Translations under genes and position numbers: made by a program
From: Candidatus Blackburnbacteria bacterium
Lineage (GTDB): Bacteria > Patescibacteriota > Microgenomatia > UBA8517 > UBA10165
Length of the DNA stretch: 48,195 nt
Assembly (NCBI GenBank): GCA_016183565.1
Contig: JACPEJ010000001.1
Span: 1 to 48,195, forward strand
Direction: 5' to 3'
In this document: one piece after another, positions 12,734-21,532 of the stretch
Numbering within the stretch: position 1 is the first letter of the stretch
Layout of the letters: each line of letters begins with the position of its first letter
The notes under the pieces: model-generated
Seen by the model: only the letters and a program-made list of their open reading frames with translations
The model's database searches: none
Told to the model about the DNA's origin: nothing

Positions 12734-13807
12734 GTGGCTTCTTTTATAAAACAGCTTCTAGAGTTTATTTTCCTTTGGTCCCAGTTTTTGTCAAAACAGG
12801 TCAAACATGCCTTTTTTTGGTTCGAAAATTACAAGCATAAACTAGCAGAACTTCTTTATAGACAACGAGGCAAGTTTGCAAGACCTTTTGTGCACTCCGG
12901 AATGGGAGCCTTAGCTGCTGTTGGAGTAATGCTTGCACCTATTATTTCCGAGGAGTTTCCCCGAGACCAGCGATTCTTACAAGCTCCCCCACCTTCTGCA
13001 GTTCTGGCCGCGGCTACTGAAAATCCAGAACTTGCAACACTACAGTCAGAAAAAGTCCGAGACAAAATTTACACTTATTCAATCCAAGAAGGAGACACTA
13101 TCTCAGGAGTTGCTGAAAAATTTGGAGTTTCTCAGGAGACTGTTCTTTGGCAAAACAATCTTTCAAAAAACTCAAAACTTAAAGCAGGGCAAACTTTAGA
13201 AATTCTTCCTGTAACCGGTGTTTCTCACAAAGTACAAAAAGGAGATACAATTTATTCTATTGCCAAAAAGTTTAGCGCTGAGCCTCAGGCAATCGTCGAC
13301 TTTCCGTTTAATACATTTGTAAATGACGAGACTTTTGCCTTAGCTGTAGGACAACAGTTGATTATTCCGGATGGCGCTCCTCCAAAACAAGCACCAAGCG
13401 GGCGCGCATTTGCCAAAATTACTCCTGATGCCGGAGCAGTTACCGCCTCAGGCGAGTTTGCTTGGCCTGCTTCAGGCTATATTTCCCAGGGCTTTGCTTT
13501 CTATCACAAAGCTATTGATATCGCTAACCCGGGAAGTCCTGATGTTCTGGCTGCTGATTCCGGAACTATTACCTATGCAGGTTGTACTGCTGGAGGGTAC
13601 GGCTGCCATGTCCGGATTGATCATGGAAATGGTTATAGAACTTTGTATGCTCACTTCTCGCGTATCTACGTTGAGGTAGGACAAACAGTTAAACGAGGTT
13701 CGGCCATTGGGAAGATGGGCTCAACCGGTCGCTCAACAGGAATTCACACACACTTTGAAGTATCCCAAAATGGAGCGATGCTGAATCCACTACAGGTACT
13801 GAGATAA
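12734..13807 (+). CDS. LysM-M23 peptidoglycan hydrolase
   Basis: 357 residues with a GTG start. An N-terminal basic/hydrophobic segment, with a likely membrane helix around 55-75, is followed by two LysM modules (YSIQEGDTISGVAEKFGVS; HKVQKGDTIYSIAKKFSAE). The C-terminal M23 metallopeptidase domain carries the zinc motifs HKAID (HxxxD) and HTHFE (HxH), with YAHFS between them, so the catalytic set appears complete. It probably cleaves peptidoglycan cross-links outside the membrane. It is monocistronic, divergent from the gene upstream and convergent with rho. Confidence 0.9.
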   Translation: MASFIKQLLEFIFLWSQFLSKQVKHAFFWFENYKHKLAELLYRQRGKFARPFVHSGMGALAAVGVMLAPIISEEFPRDQRFLQAPPPSAVLAAATENPELATLQSEKVRDKIYTYSIQEGDTISGVAEKFGVSQETVLWQNNLSKNSKLKAGQTLEILPVTGVSHKVQKGDTIYSIAKKFSAEPQAIVDFPFNTFVNDETFALAVGQQLIIPDGAPPKQAPSGRAFAKITPDAGAVTASGEFAWPASGYISQGFAFYHKAIDIANPGSPDVLAADSGTITYAGCTAGGYGCHVRIDHGNGYRTLYAHFSRIYVEVGQTVKRGSAIGKMGSTGRSTGIHTHFEVSQNGAMLNPLQVLR

Positions 13808-13872
13808 TTTTCAATTTTCAATTTTCTAAGAAAGATTTTGTCCGTGAGATTTGATTGAAAATTGAAAATTAT
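13808..13872. terminator. Inverted repeat between convergent M23 peptidase and rho genes
   Basis: AATTTTCAATTTTC and GAAAATTGAAAATT face each other across ~30 bp between two convergent genes. This is compatible with a bidirectional terminator, although the stem is AT-only and belongs to a dispersed repeat type. Confidence 0.5.
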
Positions 13873-13878
13873 TTTTAG

Positions 13879-15153
13879 CTATCCCTGTCCCAGGGTTCCG
13901 AGGAAGTCTTCGTTACTCTCGCTTTTTCGGAGGCGCTCCAAAAAGGTTTCGGTTCTTTCTTGTTCGGGTATTAAGTCGAGCATCCTGCGCATGGTTGTAG
14001 CTTTTACTAAAAGTTCGGGGCCATACAACAATTCTTCTTGGCGGGTTCCTGAACGAGTAACATCAATTGCCGGATATACTCGGCGGTCAGCAAGCCTTCT
14101 ATCCAGGTGAAGCTCCATGTTGCCGGTCCCTTTGAATTCTTCGTAAATAAGGTCGTCCATTCTGGAGCCTGTTTCAACAAGAGCTGTGCCGACAATTGTT
14201 AACGAAGGATTTGTCTTTCGTTTCTCGTCTTTCGTTTCTCGTTTCTCGTTTCCCGTTTCCCCTTCTGCCTCAAAGTTTCTTGCAGCACCAAAGAATTTCT
14301 TTGCAGGAAACAAGGCAACAGGATCGAATCCTCCGGTAAGTGTACGGCCGGATGTAGGTAGAGCAAGGTTGTAGGCACGAGCCAGGCGGGTAATAGAGTC
14401 AAGAAGGATAACAACTCGGCGGCCTTCTTCAACTAGCCTTTTTGCTCGTTCCAGGGCTAACTCGGCAAGTCTTGTTTGATCTTCTGGGGCTTCGTCAAAG
14501 TTAGAGGCTGCCACTTCGCCGGTTTCGTTAGTTACTTGACTTATGTGTTTTTTAATATCAGTTACTTCCTCAGGTCGCTCTCCTATTAAGACTGCCATGA
14601 GGTGAACGCCCGGATAGTTGGCAGCTATGCCTTCTGCGATGTCTTTAAGCATAGTGGTCTTCCCTGCTTTAGGAGGAGATACAATAAGACCTCTTTGACC
14701 AAAACCAATAGGTGCCACAAGATCAATTATTCGTGTTGTTAGTTTGTCTTTGGTTGTTTCAAGTTTAATTTTTTCGTCAGGATGAATAGGGGTCATATCT
14801 TCGAAGTTGGTTCGTTGCCCGGAAATATTTGCATCCTCACCGTTTACTTTTTCTACTTTAAGAAGACCCCAGTAGCGCTCGTTTTCTTTTGGAGTACGTG
14901 CTTGGCCACCGATGATGTCCCCTGCTCGCAGATTGAACCTTCTGATTTGGGAGGATGATATATAGACGTTTCGCTCGTCTTTTGAGTTGAAGGCGGGGCG
15001 CAGGAGTCCAGATCCTTCTTGGGCAATATCCAAGATACCTTCTACGTATTCAGTGGGAAGTCCGGCATCAGGAAAGTAAAAACGGTCGTACTCGCCTCGC
15101 TGGAAGCTCGTCGAAGTGGGTCCGCCTTCGTCGGGTTGTTTAGGAGTAAACAT
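13879..15153 (-). CDS. rho: Transcription termination factor Rho
   Basis: 424 residues. The N-terminal RNA-binding region includes NVYISSSQIRRFNLRAGDII. The hexameric ATPase core has Walker A SPPKAGKTTML, Walker B VVILLDSITRLARAYN, and the R-loop/Q-loop region LTGGFDP. C-terminal RRVYPAIDVTRSGTRQEELL is diagnostic. An odd Lys/Arg/Glu-rich insert, GNEKRETKDEKRKTN (codons at about 14209-14260), is encoded by a GAAACGAGAAAC-type simple repeat next to the conserved SLTIVGTALVETGSRMDD. The usual long N-terminal cold-shock domain is short, as in many CPR Rho proteins. Confidence 0.95.
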   Translation of the reverse strand: MFTPKQPDEGGPTSTSFQRGEYDRFYFPDAGLPTEYVEGILDIAQEGSGLLRPAFNSKDERNVYISSSQIRRFNLRAGDIIGGQARTPKENERYWGLLKVEKVNGEDANISGQRTNFEDMTPIHPDEKIKLETTKDKLTTRIIDLVAPIGFGQRGLIVSPPKAGKTTMLKDIAEGIAANYPGVHLMAVLIGERPEEVTDIKKHISQVTNETGEVAASNFDEAPEDQTRLAELALERAKRLVEEGRRVVILLDSITRLARAYNLALPTSGRTLTGGFDPVALFPAKKFFGAARNFEAEGETGNEKRETKDEKRKTNPSLTIVGTALVETGSRMDDLIYEEFKGTGNMELHLDRRLADRRVYPAIDVTRSGTRQEELLYGPELLVKATTMRRMLDLIPEQERTETFLERLRKSESNEDFLGTLGQG

Positions 15154-15911
15154 ATTGGGAGTTAATTTTTAATTTGAAATTTTCCCGCCTGCTATCGCCT
15201 AGCAGCGAAGCAATTGGCGGGCAGGCAATTTTCAATAAATTTTTATTGTTTTAATTTTCAAAGATTTGGTTTAAGGACACAGGTAGTACAAGTAGTACAT
15301 GACAGATGCTGAAAGATAATTCAAAAGTTAAAAGTTAAAATTGCAATTCAAAATTTAAAAGTAGAAAGTTCTTCTGAACTTTTGACTTTTTACTTTAACT
15401 TTTGATTTTTGAATTTTGACTTTTGAATTGAGAAATGGAACTTAGGTTTTGAGGTGAAAACCTAAACAAACTATACCAACAGGTCAGTGTGTGTGTCAAG
15501 CCCTTGTCTTACTTCCGCATCAGCAGGGCGCAGTCTTCCCTTTCTAAAAGGGAAATGGATCGCCTGCCCTACAATCCATTCCCCATCTAGAGGGGGAAGT
15601 TCCCTTAATCAAGCTGCATTTTTTTTAGTTACCGTACAGTAACTTGCGACTCGTTAACTCGTAACTCGAAAACAACAAGTTGCGAGCCGACAAGTTGCGA
15701 GTTATGTTTACTAATATATCACCCTTGTCAATAGTTGTCAATCCTATAACAAATAGCGTGCTATTTATCCACATAGATATAGTAATTACTCTTTTAAAGA
15801 TGAGGCTAAGGTTCGCTATACTTTCGGGTATTGCAATTCTTTGTGGAAAACTTTGGGAAAAGTCGTTTTAGTGGTTGACAACGCTTCTTCTGCATGTGTT
15901 AAACTGGATGC
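15154..15911. repeat. 758-bp intergenic region with inverted repeats, no gene
   Basis: It contains a GCCTGC...GCAGGC-type inverted repeat around 15185-15232. A long imperfect palindrome built of AAAAGTTAAAAG / CTTTTAACTTTT-like arms spans 15319-15430. A GGGAA...TTCCC-rich segment lies at 15530-15610, and ACAAGTTGCGAG/CTCGTAACTCG repeats at 15645-15705. Start regions of the divergent genes lie at its edges. I see no convincing coding sequence or known RNA. Confidence 0.6.
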
Positions 15912-16205
15912 ATGTTAACCAAACAAGATTTGGCAAAAATTGGGCAAATGTTTAAGGTCTTCGAGCAGAATATAAATAAAAAGTTTGCAGGTATGGATCA
16001 GAAGTTGGTAATTCTCAGAAAACAGATTCACGAAGATATTGCCGCTGTAATTGAAGAACAGAATGAATACTGGGAAGAAAGGCTTTTCGAAACTGACCAA
16101 AGATTTGAAAAGAGAGATGACCGTTTAGATAATCATCACATCAGGATCAACAAACTTGAAAAAATTCATCCTGGAGGTAAGCATTCCCCTGCCGTAAGAC
16201 ACTAG
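15912..16205 (+). CDS. Small coiled-coil protein of unknown function
   Basis: 97 residues, highly charged and almost wholly helical, with heptad character from ~5 to 85 (FEQNINKKFAGMDQKLVILRK; RFEKRDDRLDNHHIRINKLE). No signal or membrane segment. Similar short coiled-coil proteins are common in CPR genomes but have no assigned role. It is convergent with radA, overlapping its end by 4 bp. Confidence 0.65.
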   Translation: MLTKQDLAKIGQMFKVFEQNINKKFAGMDQKLVILRKQIHEDIAAVIEEQNEYWEERLFETDQRFEKRDDRLDNHHIRINKLEKIHPGGKHSPAVRH

Positions 16206-17545
16206 GAGTTAGAAGAAGTAATATATTTCCTAATTGCTTCAGAGACCGTCTTTGCCTCCTTATTAGTTATACTATTAGTAAACCCAACTCTTTTTGCTTC
16301 CTTTGTTCTTCTCTCTAAACCTACTACTTCGCGCACTTCCCCGAGAAGACCGACTTCACCAATGGCGAAGAAAGTCGGGGTCGTTGGGGTAGTCAGGGGG
16401 CCGATGACTTTATCGTAGAATGCCGAGGCAATTGCCGTTGCTATAGCAAGATCCGCTCCCGGGTCATTGATTCTAATTCCTCCTGCAATGTTTACGAATA
16501 CGTCATGCTCCCAAAGGGGCAAGCCTACTCTTCTTGACAGGACTGCTATGATAAGCTCAACTCGTCGGGGGTCAACACCTGAAGCAGATCTTTTTGGAAA
16601 AGCAAGCTTGGTTGGTACAACTAATGCCTGTGCTTCAACCAACATTGGCCTGGTGCCTTCCATCACGACAGTTACTACAGACCCTGGAACTTTCCCAGCT
16701 TGACCTAAGAATAGATTAGACGGGTTTGTAACTTCCGCAAGACCCTTTTCTTCCATTGAGAAAATTCCTACCTCATCTGTTGGGCCAAAGCGGTTTTTTA
16801 TTGTTCGAATTATTCGCAAAGATTCTCTTCGGTCTCCCTCAAACCACAATACAGTATCAACCATGTGTTCTAAGACTCGGGGGCCTGCGATTGTCCCCTC
16901 TTTTGTTACATGTCCAACTATAAACAAAGGAGTACCGGTTTTTTTTGCCCAGGAAGTAAGTCGAGCAGTGCATTCCCGTACCTGGCCGACAGAACCGGCA
17001 GAACCAGTAAGGTCTTGGGTGGTAAGGGTTTGGATGGAATCGATGATAATTAGACCAGTTGGACCAATTTGACTAATTACATCGTCCACATCCGTCTCTT
17101 CTATTAGACTAATATTTTCACCAGTGACACCAAGCCGGGAGGCTCTATTTGCAATCTGTGTTGCTGATTCTTCGCCAGCAATATAGATTACAGGGGCCCT
17201 ATCTACTCTGTCTGCTATCTGCAACAGCAATGTGCTTTTGCCAATCCCCGGCTCTCCGGCTATTAAGACAACCATGCCCGTCACTATCCCCCCACCAAGC
17301 ACCCGATCCAATTCTCCTATCCCTGTAGCAATCCTTTTAGTGTAATCTTCCTTCTTTACATCCGAAAGCCTCACAGGCTCCGCAAAACCCACTCCCCTAG
17401 TCTTAGACTTAGACTTGAACTTAGACTGATTTATTACCGTTTCAACAAGACTGTTCCATTGTCCACAGTTCGGGCACTGCCCCATCCACTTGGGAGAGGC
17501 ATAACCACACTGCTGACAAACATACTGGGTAGAAGCTTTGACCAT
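16202..17545 (-). CDS. radA: DNA repair/branch-migration ATPase RadA
   Basis: 447 residues, full length. N-terminal C4 zinc finger CQQCGYASPKWMGQCPNCGQW; RecA-like core with Walker A GEPGIGKSTLLLQ, Walker B LIIIDSIQTL and the RadA-specific KNRFGPTDE; C-terminal Lon-protease-like domain (ELIIAVLSRRVGLPLWEHDVFVN...AIGEVGLLGEVR). It promotes branch migration during recombination in known bacteria. The gene is followed on the same strand by nothing close, and is preceded by the S1 gene 54 bp upstream, so cotranscription with it is plausible. Confidence 0.95.
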   Translation of the reverse strand: MVKASTQYVCQQCGYASPKWMGQCPNCGQWNSLVETVINQSKFKSKSKTRGVGFAEPVRLSDVKKEDYTKRIATGIGELDRVLGGGIVTGMVVLIAGEPGIGKSTLLLQIADRVDRAPVIYIAGEESATQIANRASRLGVTGENISLIEETDVDDVISQIGPTGLIIIDSIQTLTTQDLTGSAGSVGQVRECTARLTSWAKKTGTPLFIVGHVTKEGTIAGPRVLEHMVDTVLWFEGDRRESLRIIRTIKNRFGPTDEVGIFSMEEKGLAEVTNPSNLFLGQAGKVPGSVVTVVMEGTRPMLVEAQALVVPTKLAFPKRSASGVDPRRVELIIAVLSRRVGLPLWEHDVFVNIAGGIRINDPGADLAIATAIASAFYDKVIGPLTTPTTPTFFAIGEVGLLGEVREVVGLERRTKEAKRVGFTNSITNKEAKTVSEAIRKYITSSNS

Positions 17546-17598
17546 TGAAGATATTATACAGGAGGGGATAATTTTTAATTTTTAATTTTTAATGTCGA

Positions 17599-18714
17599 CT
17601 ATTTGTATCCTACTGGGGCTGTTTTCAGCGCCAATCCCAGAGAGAGCCGATGATTCTTGGGGTCAATTTCCTCAACAAATATCTCAACTTCCTCTCCCTC
17701 CTTCAAGGACAACTCTCCTCCTGAAAATTTCCCTGCGTGAATTAATCCTTCGATTCCTGGCTCAACTTCCACAAAAGCACCGAAATCACCGACTTTAGTA
17801 ACAGTGCCCTGAACTTTACTGTCAACCGGATATTTCTCTAGTGCTTTGTCCCAAGGATCTTCTGTAGTTCTTTTTATAGAAAGAGCGAGCTTATCCGATC
17901 CTGTGTTTTCTTTCCCGATCACTGCAACTTCTACTTCGTCGTCTTCTTTCAACACAGATTGCGGGTTTGGCACTTTTTGCCAGGAAATTTCTGATAAATG
18001 AACTAAACCTTCAATATTGATTTGATCTTTTTCAATTTTGACAAAGGCTCCAAAATTTGTAACCTTGGTTACCCGCCCCTTAAATCTCTCCCCTTCTTTG
18101 ATTTTTTCTATAGTCTCTCTTTGTTGATCTAAAAGCTCTGATTCTGAAACTGCTTTTTCAGAAAGTACTAGTCTTCCTTTTTCTCGGTCAACTTCAATAA
18201 CTTTGACTTTGAGAGTTTTTCCTTGAGCAGCCGCGGGATTTATAAGAAGGGCGCTTCCCAGGTGGGAGGATGGGATGAATCCAGGAATACCGTAAGATAA
18301 GACTGCCAAACCCCCTTTGTTTGCCATTTCAACATAGGCATCAACTTCCTCTTTTGTTTTTAGTTTCTCTTCAAGTTCTGCCCACGCGTAGTCATCGGCA
18401 GCATCTTTCACTGAGAGAAGTACTTGTCCGCTTTCTGTTTCGGGAACAACGACAGTTGCAGGAACAATATCTCCAGGAGCAAGTTTTCGGATAAAAGGCT
18501 TCGCAGCTTCAAACTCGTGATCGACAACTAAGCCTTCGGATTTTAAGCCAATATCAAGAACTAAGCTTTTGGTGGCAATTTCTATAACTTTTCCTTCGAC
18601 TCTTTGTCCTCGGGAGAGTCCTCCTGGGGTGTACCCGCTTTTTGCCAGCAGTTCTTCCATAGTGGAAGCGGGCCTTTTACTTTGTTTTACTTTTTCTACT
18701 TTCAGTTTTGCCAC
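17599..18714 (-). CDS. rpsA: S1-domain RNA-binding protein (ribosomal protein S1-like)
   Basis: 371 residues with a GTG start (18714); an internal ATG at 18660 (MEELLAKSG) is an alternative. Four S1 OB-fold repeats are seen at about 35-105, 120-190, 205-280 and 290-365, for example GERFKGRVTKVTNFGAFVKI and DSKVQGTVTKVGDFGAFVEV. The two C-terminal repeats fit the S1 consensus best. It is shorter than the six-domain S1 of E. coli but typical for reduced genomes. It likely binds mRNA at the ribosome. Confidence 0.9.
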   Translation of the reverse strand: MAKLKVEKVKQSKRPASTMEELLAKSGYTPGGLSRGQRVEGKVIEIATKSLVLDIGLKSEGLVVDHEFEAAKPFIRKLAPGDIVPATVVVPETESGQVLLSVKDAADDYAWAELEEKLKTKEEVDAYVEMANKGGLAVLSYGIPGFIPSSHLGSALLINPAAAQGKTLKVKVIEVDREKGRLVLSEKAVSESELLDQQRETIEKIKEGERFKGRVTKVTNFGAFVKIEKDQINIEGLVHLSEISWQKVPNPQSVLKEDDEVEVAVIGKENTGSDKLALSIKRTTEDPWDKALEKYPVDSKVQGTVTKVGDFGAFVEVEPGIEGLIHAGKFSGGELSLKEGEEVEIFVEEIDPKNHRLSLGLALKTAPVGYK

Positions 18715-18816
18715 TCATTAATCCACCCTTCTTGTAACATAGTGAGGCTATTGTAGCAGATTTTGACAATAAAACAAATCAGAATTTGTCTTCAACTGAC
18801 GTAGCAGATCATTCCT

Positions 18817-19254
18817 TTAACCCTGCTGTTCGAGTGCTTTAAGAAAGTCATTTGGGGTAACAAGTTTTACTCCTTGATAAGAACTACCGACTTTGCGAAG
18901 CAGTGGACCATCTCCTGTAACTAGGTAATTAACCTTGGCAGAAACTGCCGCTGCCAAAATTAAGTCATCTTCTGGATGGGTTGCTACCCCATGAACTCCA
19001 ATAGTAATAGGGGTCACTGTGGTTTCTTCACTCAAAAGTGTTATGACTTCGCTAATTTCTTCTGAACTAAGGCGGATTTTGAAATAAGGATCTTGTAGTG
19101 TTTCTTGAAATTCTTCCAAGATATCTTCTGAGATAACTAGTTCAAACAGACCATCTCTGAATGCGTGAAGAATTTTAGATGGTGGTCTTTCAGGATGCTT
19201 AAAGGAAGCAAAACCTGAAACAAGAATGTTGGTATCAAGAAGTGCTTTGATCAC
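18817..19254 (-). CDS. PIN-domain toxin (VapC-like, COG1569 type)
   Basis: 145 residues with a GTG start, 2 nt after the antitoxin stop. Acidic PIN residues are seen at LLDTNILVSG (first Asp), EDILEEFQE (Glu) and HPEDDLILAAAV (two Asp), followed by YLVTGDGPLL. Such proteins are Mg-dependent ribonucleases that cleave RNA, often tRNA or rRNA. It forms a two-gene operon with the upstream Phd/YefM-like gene. Confidence 0.9.
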   Translation of the reverse strand: MIKALLDTNILVSGFASFKHPERPPSKILHAFRDGLFELVISEDILEEFQETLQDPYFKIRLSSEEISEVITLLSEETTVTPITIGVHGVATHPEDDLILAAAVSAKVNYLVTGDGPLLRKVGSSYQGVKLVTPNDFLKALEQQG

Positions 19255-19256
19255 TT

Positions 19257-19562
19257 TTAGCTGCGTTTTCCAAGTTTAGCTCGCCTCTTAATGCGAACTT
19301 CAGAAACCGCTCTTACTACTTCGTGATCAATTTCTTCCTCTGGAACATCTTTAAAGGCTTCTCCAATTCGGTTAAGTACCTTAAAGTGTTGAGCACGCTG
19401 CTCTTCTAGCCTTTTCAATCGTTCTAAATCCTCAGCAGATATCACAGCTGCTACTGGAATACCACTTTTTTCTACAATCACTCTGGTTTGATCACGAAAA
19501 ACCTTATTTAAGAGCTGCGACCACTGTTGTCTAGCTTCAGATGCTTTCATTACTTGTGTCAT
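19257..19562 (-). CDS. Phd/YefM-family antitoxin
   Basis: 101 residues. The N-terminal fold MKASEARQQWSQLLNKVF...VIVEKSGIPVAAVISAEDLERL is typical of Phd/YefM DNA-binding antitoxins, with a charged C-terminal tail that would wrap the PIN toxin. It is first in the operon. Upstream, at 19563-19698, no further gene is seen. Confidence 0.85.
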   Translation of the reverse strand: MTQVMKASEARQQWSQLLNKVFRDQTRVIVEKSGIPVAAVISAEDLERLKRLEEQRAQHFKVLNRIGEAFKDVPEEEIDHEVVRAVSEVRIKRRAKLGKRS

Positions 19563-19698
19563 ATTAAGTACACCTTAGCACAAAATTGTACAAAAGTCAA
19601 GGATATACCTGTTTAACTCGAGTTTGCAACTCTTCGTTAAATAGTTAGAACCCAAAATACTATTTGGAAGTTGCAAATTAAAGTATTGGGTATAAAAT

Positions 19699-20535
19699 CT
19701 AGGGTCTTAGGGCAAGAAACGCAATAAGCGCGAGAATTGCTAAGAGGAAAAGCACCGAGACCGGTATGGCAATAAACACAAAAAACTTTCGTGCTTTCTC
19801 TGAAGGCGCGAAAGAAAATTCTCCTTTGGTTTCTCTAAGGTGGTAGTAAACTAGATAGTAGTAAACGGCGCCCACGATTCCTAATAAAACAGAAATTACA
19901 AAATTTAGAACACTGGTAACCCATGCAACTTTTGCTAGAGTAAGCAGAACTGTTGGTATCAAAAATACTGGGAGGTAAATTAATGTAAAGGCGACAAGCC
20001 TCCAAACAACGCCCCACCATCTTCCTCTAACATACTCTCTACTCTTAAGAAGTGCATTCAATCCTTTTTCGTTTTCGGCAATAACAATATAAATTGCAAA
20101 CACAAACCAAACTACGAAGATGATACCTGGTATAGCAAGAAGCAAGAATCCACCTAATATTGTTGCACTAAGCAAGGCGCTCACCCATAAAACCGAACGC
20201 ACCTTGTCCCAACCGCGCCTGAATGACTCCACTACACCGATTCTCTCCTTGCTATCCTTGATTGCGAAGATAAGAGCAGTATAACTCCACGTTTGCAAAA
20301 CTAATAAGGCAGCCACTACTAAAATGACAAGCGGAATCCCTAATCCTATGCTTGCAAGAAAGGACTTTGAAGAAAGAGCTGCTATGCCAAATACCCCACC
20401 TACTACTATACCACCAACAAGAATTCCTAGAAGCGAAGGGATTAGAATAATTCCAACAAGTGTCCAAAATCGATCCCTGGTAATACCTATAGCTTCTTTT
20501 AGTAACTCAATGGGACCAGGAAGCTTTGTTTCCAT
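19699..20535 (-). CDS. Polytopic membrane protein of unknown function
   Basis: 278 residues with about six hydrophobic segments (residues ~25-55, 60-85, 115-150, 175-205, 210-235, 250-275). The pattern resembles the YciC/GlpQ-associated membrane domain group: EAIGITRDRFWTLVGI near the start, ALLKSREYVRGRWWGVVWRL in the middle. Substrate unknown. It is a single gene. Confidence 0.7.
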   Translation of the reverse strand: METKLPGPIELLKEAIGITRDRFWTLVGIILIPSLLGILVGGIVVGGVFGIAALSSKSFLASIGLGIPLVILVVAALLVLQTWSYTALIFAIKDSKERIGVVESFRRGWDKVRSVLWVSALLSATILGGFLLLAIPGIIFVVWFVFAIYIVIAENEKGLNALLKSREYVRGRWWGVVWRLVAFTLIYLPVFLIPTVLLTLAKVAWVTSVLNFVISVLLGIVGAVYYYLVYYHLRETKGEFSFAPSEKARKFFVFIAIPVSVLFLLAILALIAFLALRP

Positions 20536-20682
20536 ATTTCCAGTCTAGAGCGATTGTAGCGCTTTTGCAAATCCATCCGCCAAATCCGCCAGCTGGCGGG
20601 GGTGGATTGGGCGGAGCATTTTCCCCAGCACCATTTTGGTGCGGGGCAGGCAACTGCCAGTTTCCTGCCAGTTTCCAATATA

Positions 20683-20811
20683 TTAATTACTTGACACACT
20701 TTTACGCGATGACGTAATTCTGTGCCATTTGGCTGAAGCAGGCTTCTCTTCTCCCTTTTTCTTCTTCTCAAGAAGTTTTGTTCGCTTTTCTTCTAGTAGC
20801 AACGTTTCCAT
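20683..20811 (-). CDS. Possible 42-residue basic peptide
   Basis: ATG at 20811. The peptide begins METLLLEEKRTKLLEKKKKG and ends KSVSSN; it is very Lys/Glu-rich. Its 3' half overlaps a dispersed TGACACA-type hairpin repeat (20692-20727), and no clear ribosome-binding site is visible. It may therefore be a chance ORF. Confidence 0.3.
   Translation of the reverse strand: METLLLEEKRTKLLEKKKKGEEKPASAKWHRITSSRKSVSSN
20692..20727. repeat. Imperfect hairpin repeat, copy 1
   Basis: TGACACACTTTTACG - 6-nt loop - CGTAATTCTGTGCCA. A perfect version lies at 37214-37249, with the loop in inverse orientation. Found next to small or regulatory genes in both places; role unknown. Confidence 0.6.
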
Positions 20812-20819
20812 ACAGTACA

Positions 20820-20843
20820 CTACACTCCTATGTAGGAGTGTAG
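20820..20843. repeat. Perfect 10-bp inverted repeat
   Basis: CTACACTCCT-ATGT-AGGAGTGTAG, 6 bp before the -35 box of the promoter at 20849-20878 and 9 bp upstream of the small ORF on the other strand. It could be an operator. Confidence 0.55.
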
Positions 20844-20848
20844 TAAAT

Positions 20849-20878
20849 TTGACAGGAAATCTTTTAACTGATTATTCT
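20849..20878 (+). promoter_or_regulatory. Candidate promoter for the long non-coding RNA
   Basis: TTGACA (20849-20854), 18-bp spacer, TATTCT (20873-20878). No coding sequence follows on the plus strand for about 700 bp. Confidence 0.55.
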
Positions 20879-20884
20879 ACATCT

Positions 20885-21400
20885 AGAGCTCATTTTACAA
20901 TCTGCATTCTTCTGCAAGTCAGCAGAATTTGGCTGTAAACTGTTTATCGCTCCTTGAAGTATACTCTGATACTACTTCGTCGCAATATCCAGTTTCCATC
21001 TCAAATCTGCTGCCTTTTGTGGCGAAAGGAGGTTGTGAAATGAGCTCTCCAGGGCGATTGGTTCAATGGCGAACCAGTAGCACCTTAACTTAGGCAGTTT
21101 GACCACTGTGACGGTCCACGACCCAGGACCTACCCCTGCGGGTATGGCACCAGGTGACGTGATGGACCACAGTGGTATTTAGTTACTCCGGCCAAGATGG
21201 ATGTGTAGTGTTTCACTCCTTCCTGCGGTTGCGGGGTAACCGGGCTGCAGCTTACGAGAGCAGAGAAGACGGTCTCAACCGGTAGCGCTCGTGGGCTTTT
21301 TGACCCGTGTTGGCGTGGCCAACCAACATGTGTTTCTTCTCGACGGAGAGGTCTGGCTCTTGAGATGGTGGGGGATTCAACCTTCCATCTCGTCCTTTTT
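20885..21400 (+). ncRNA. Candidate long structured RNA (~515 nt), family not recognised
   Basis: The region lacks ORFs but is rich in stems. ACCACTGTG/CACAGTGGT (9 bp) encloses GGTCCA/TGGACC and TACCC/GGGTA. Others are TGGTTC/GAACCA and AGCAGA-type hairpins. The 5' end (CATCT, GAGC) can pair with the 3' segment (GCTC, AGATG), closing the molecule. It is GC-richer than the surrounding spacers, has a plausible promoter upstream, and ends at a GAGATGG/CCATCTC stem followed by T5. I looked for RNase P RNA (GAGGAAAGTCC), tmRNA and SRP RNA signatures and did not find them. Confidence 0.5.
21362..21400 (+). terminator. Candidate terminator of the long RNA
   Basis: GAGATGG ... CCATCTC, 7-bp stem with a 16-nt loop, then GTCC and five T. 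Confidence 0.55.
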
Positions 21401-21405
21401 CCAAC

Positions 21406-21428
21406 AAAAAAAACGCTCCAAAGAGCGC
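21406..21428 (-). terminator. Intrinsic terminator of tRNA-Ile(UAU)
   Basis: Minus strand CGCTC/GAGCG stem followed by eight T, 23 nt after the tRNA. The TTTTTTTTGTTGG context matches the terminators of the RNA cassettes. Confidence 0.85.
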
Positions 21429-21450
21429 TAGTTTACTCCAAGTTCGCCAG

Positions 21451-21522
21451 TGGGCCCGGAAGGGGTCGAACCTTCAACCTTTCGGATATAAGCCGAACGC
21501 TCCGCCATTGAGCTACAGGCCC
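21451..21522 (-). tRNA. tRNA-Ile(UAU)
   Basis: 72-nt cloverleaf. Acceptor GGGCCTG/CGGGCCC (G3-C70, unlike the Ala tRNAs and the A RNAs), A73; D-arm GCTC-AATGGCG-GAGC; anticodon arm TTCGG-CTTATAT-CCGAA (UAU); T-arm GAAGG-TTCGACC-CCTTC. CCA is not encoded. A UAU anticodon for AUA codons replaces the usual lysidine-modified CAU tRNA. Confidence 0.85.
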
Positions 21523-21532
21523 CGGCAAACAT

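Noticed and set aside
20885-21400. RNase P RNA, tmRNA or SRP RNA
   Set aside because: The region has a suitable size for the first two, but I could not find GAGGAAAGTCC, a tmRNA tRNA-Ala acceptor pair, or the SRP tetraloop region on either strand.
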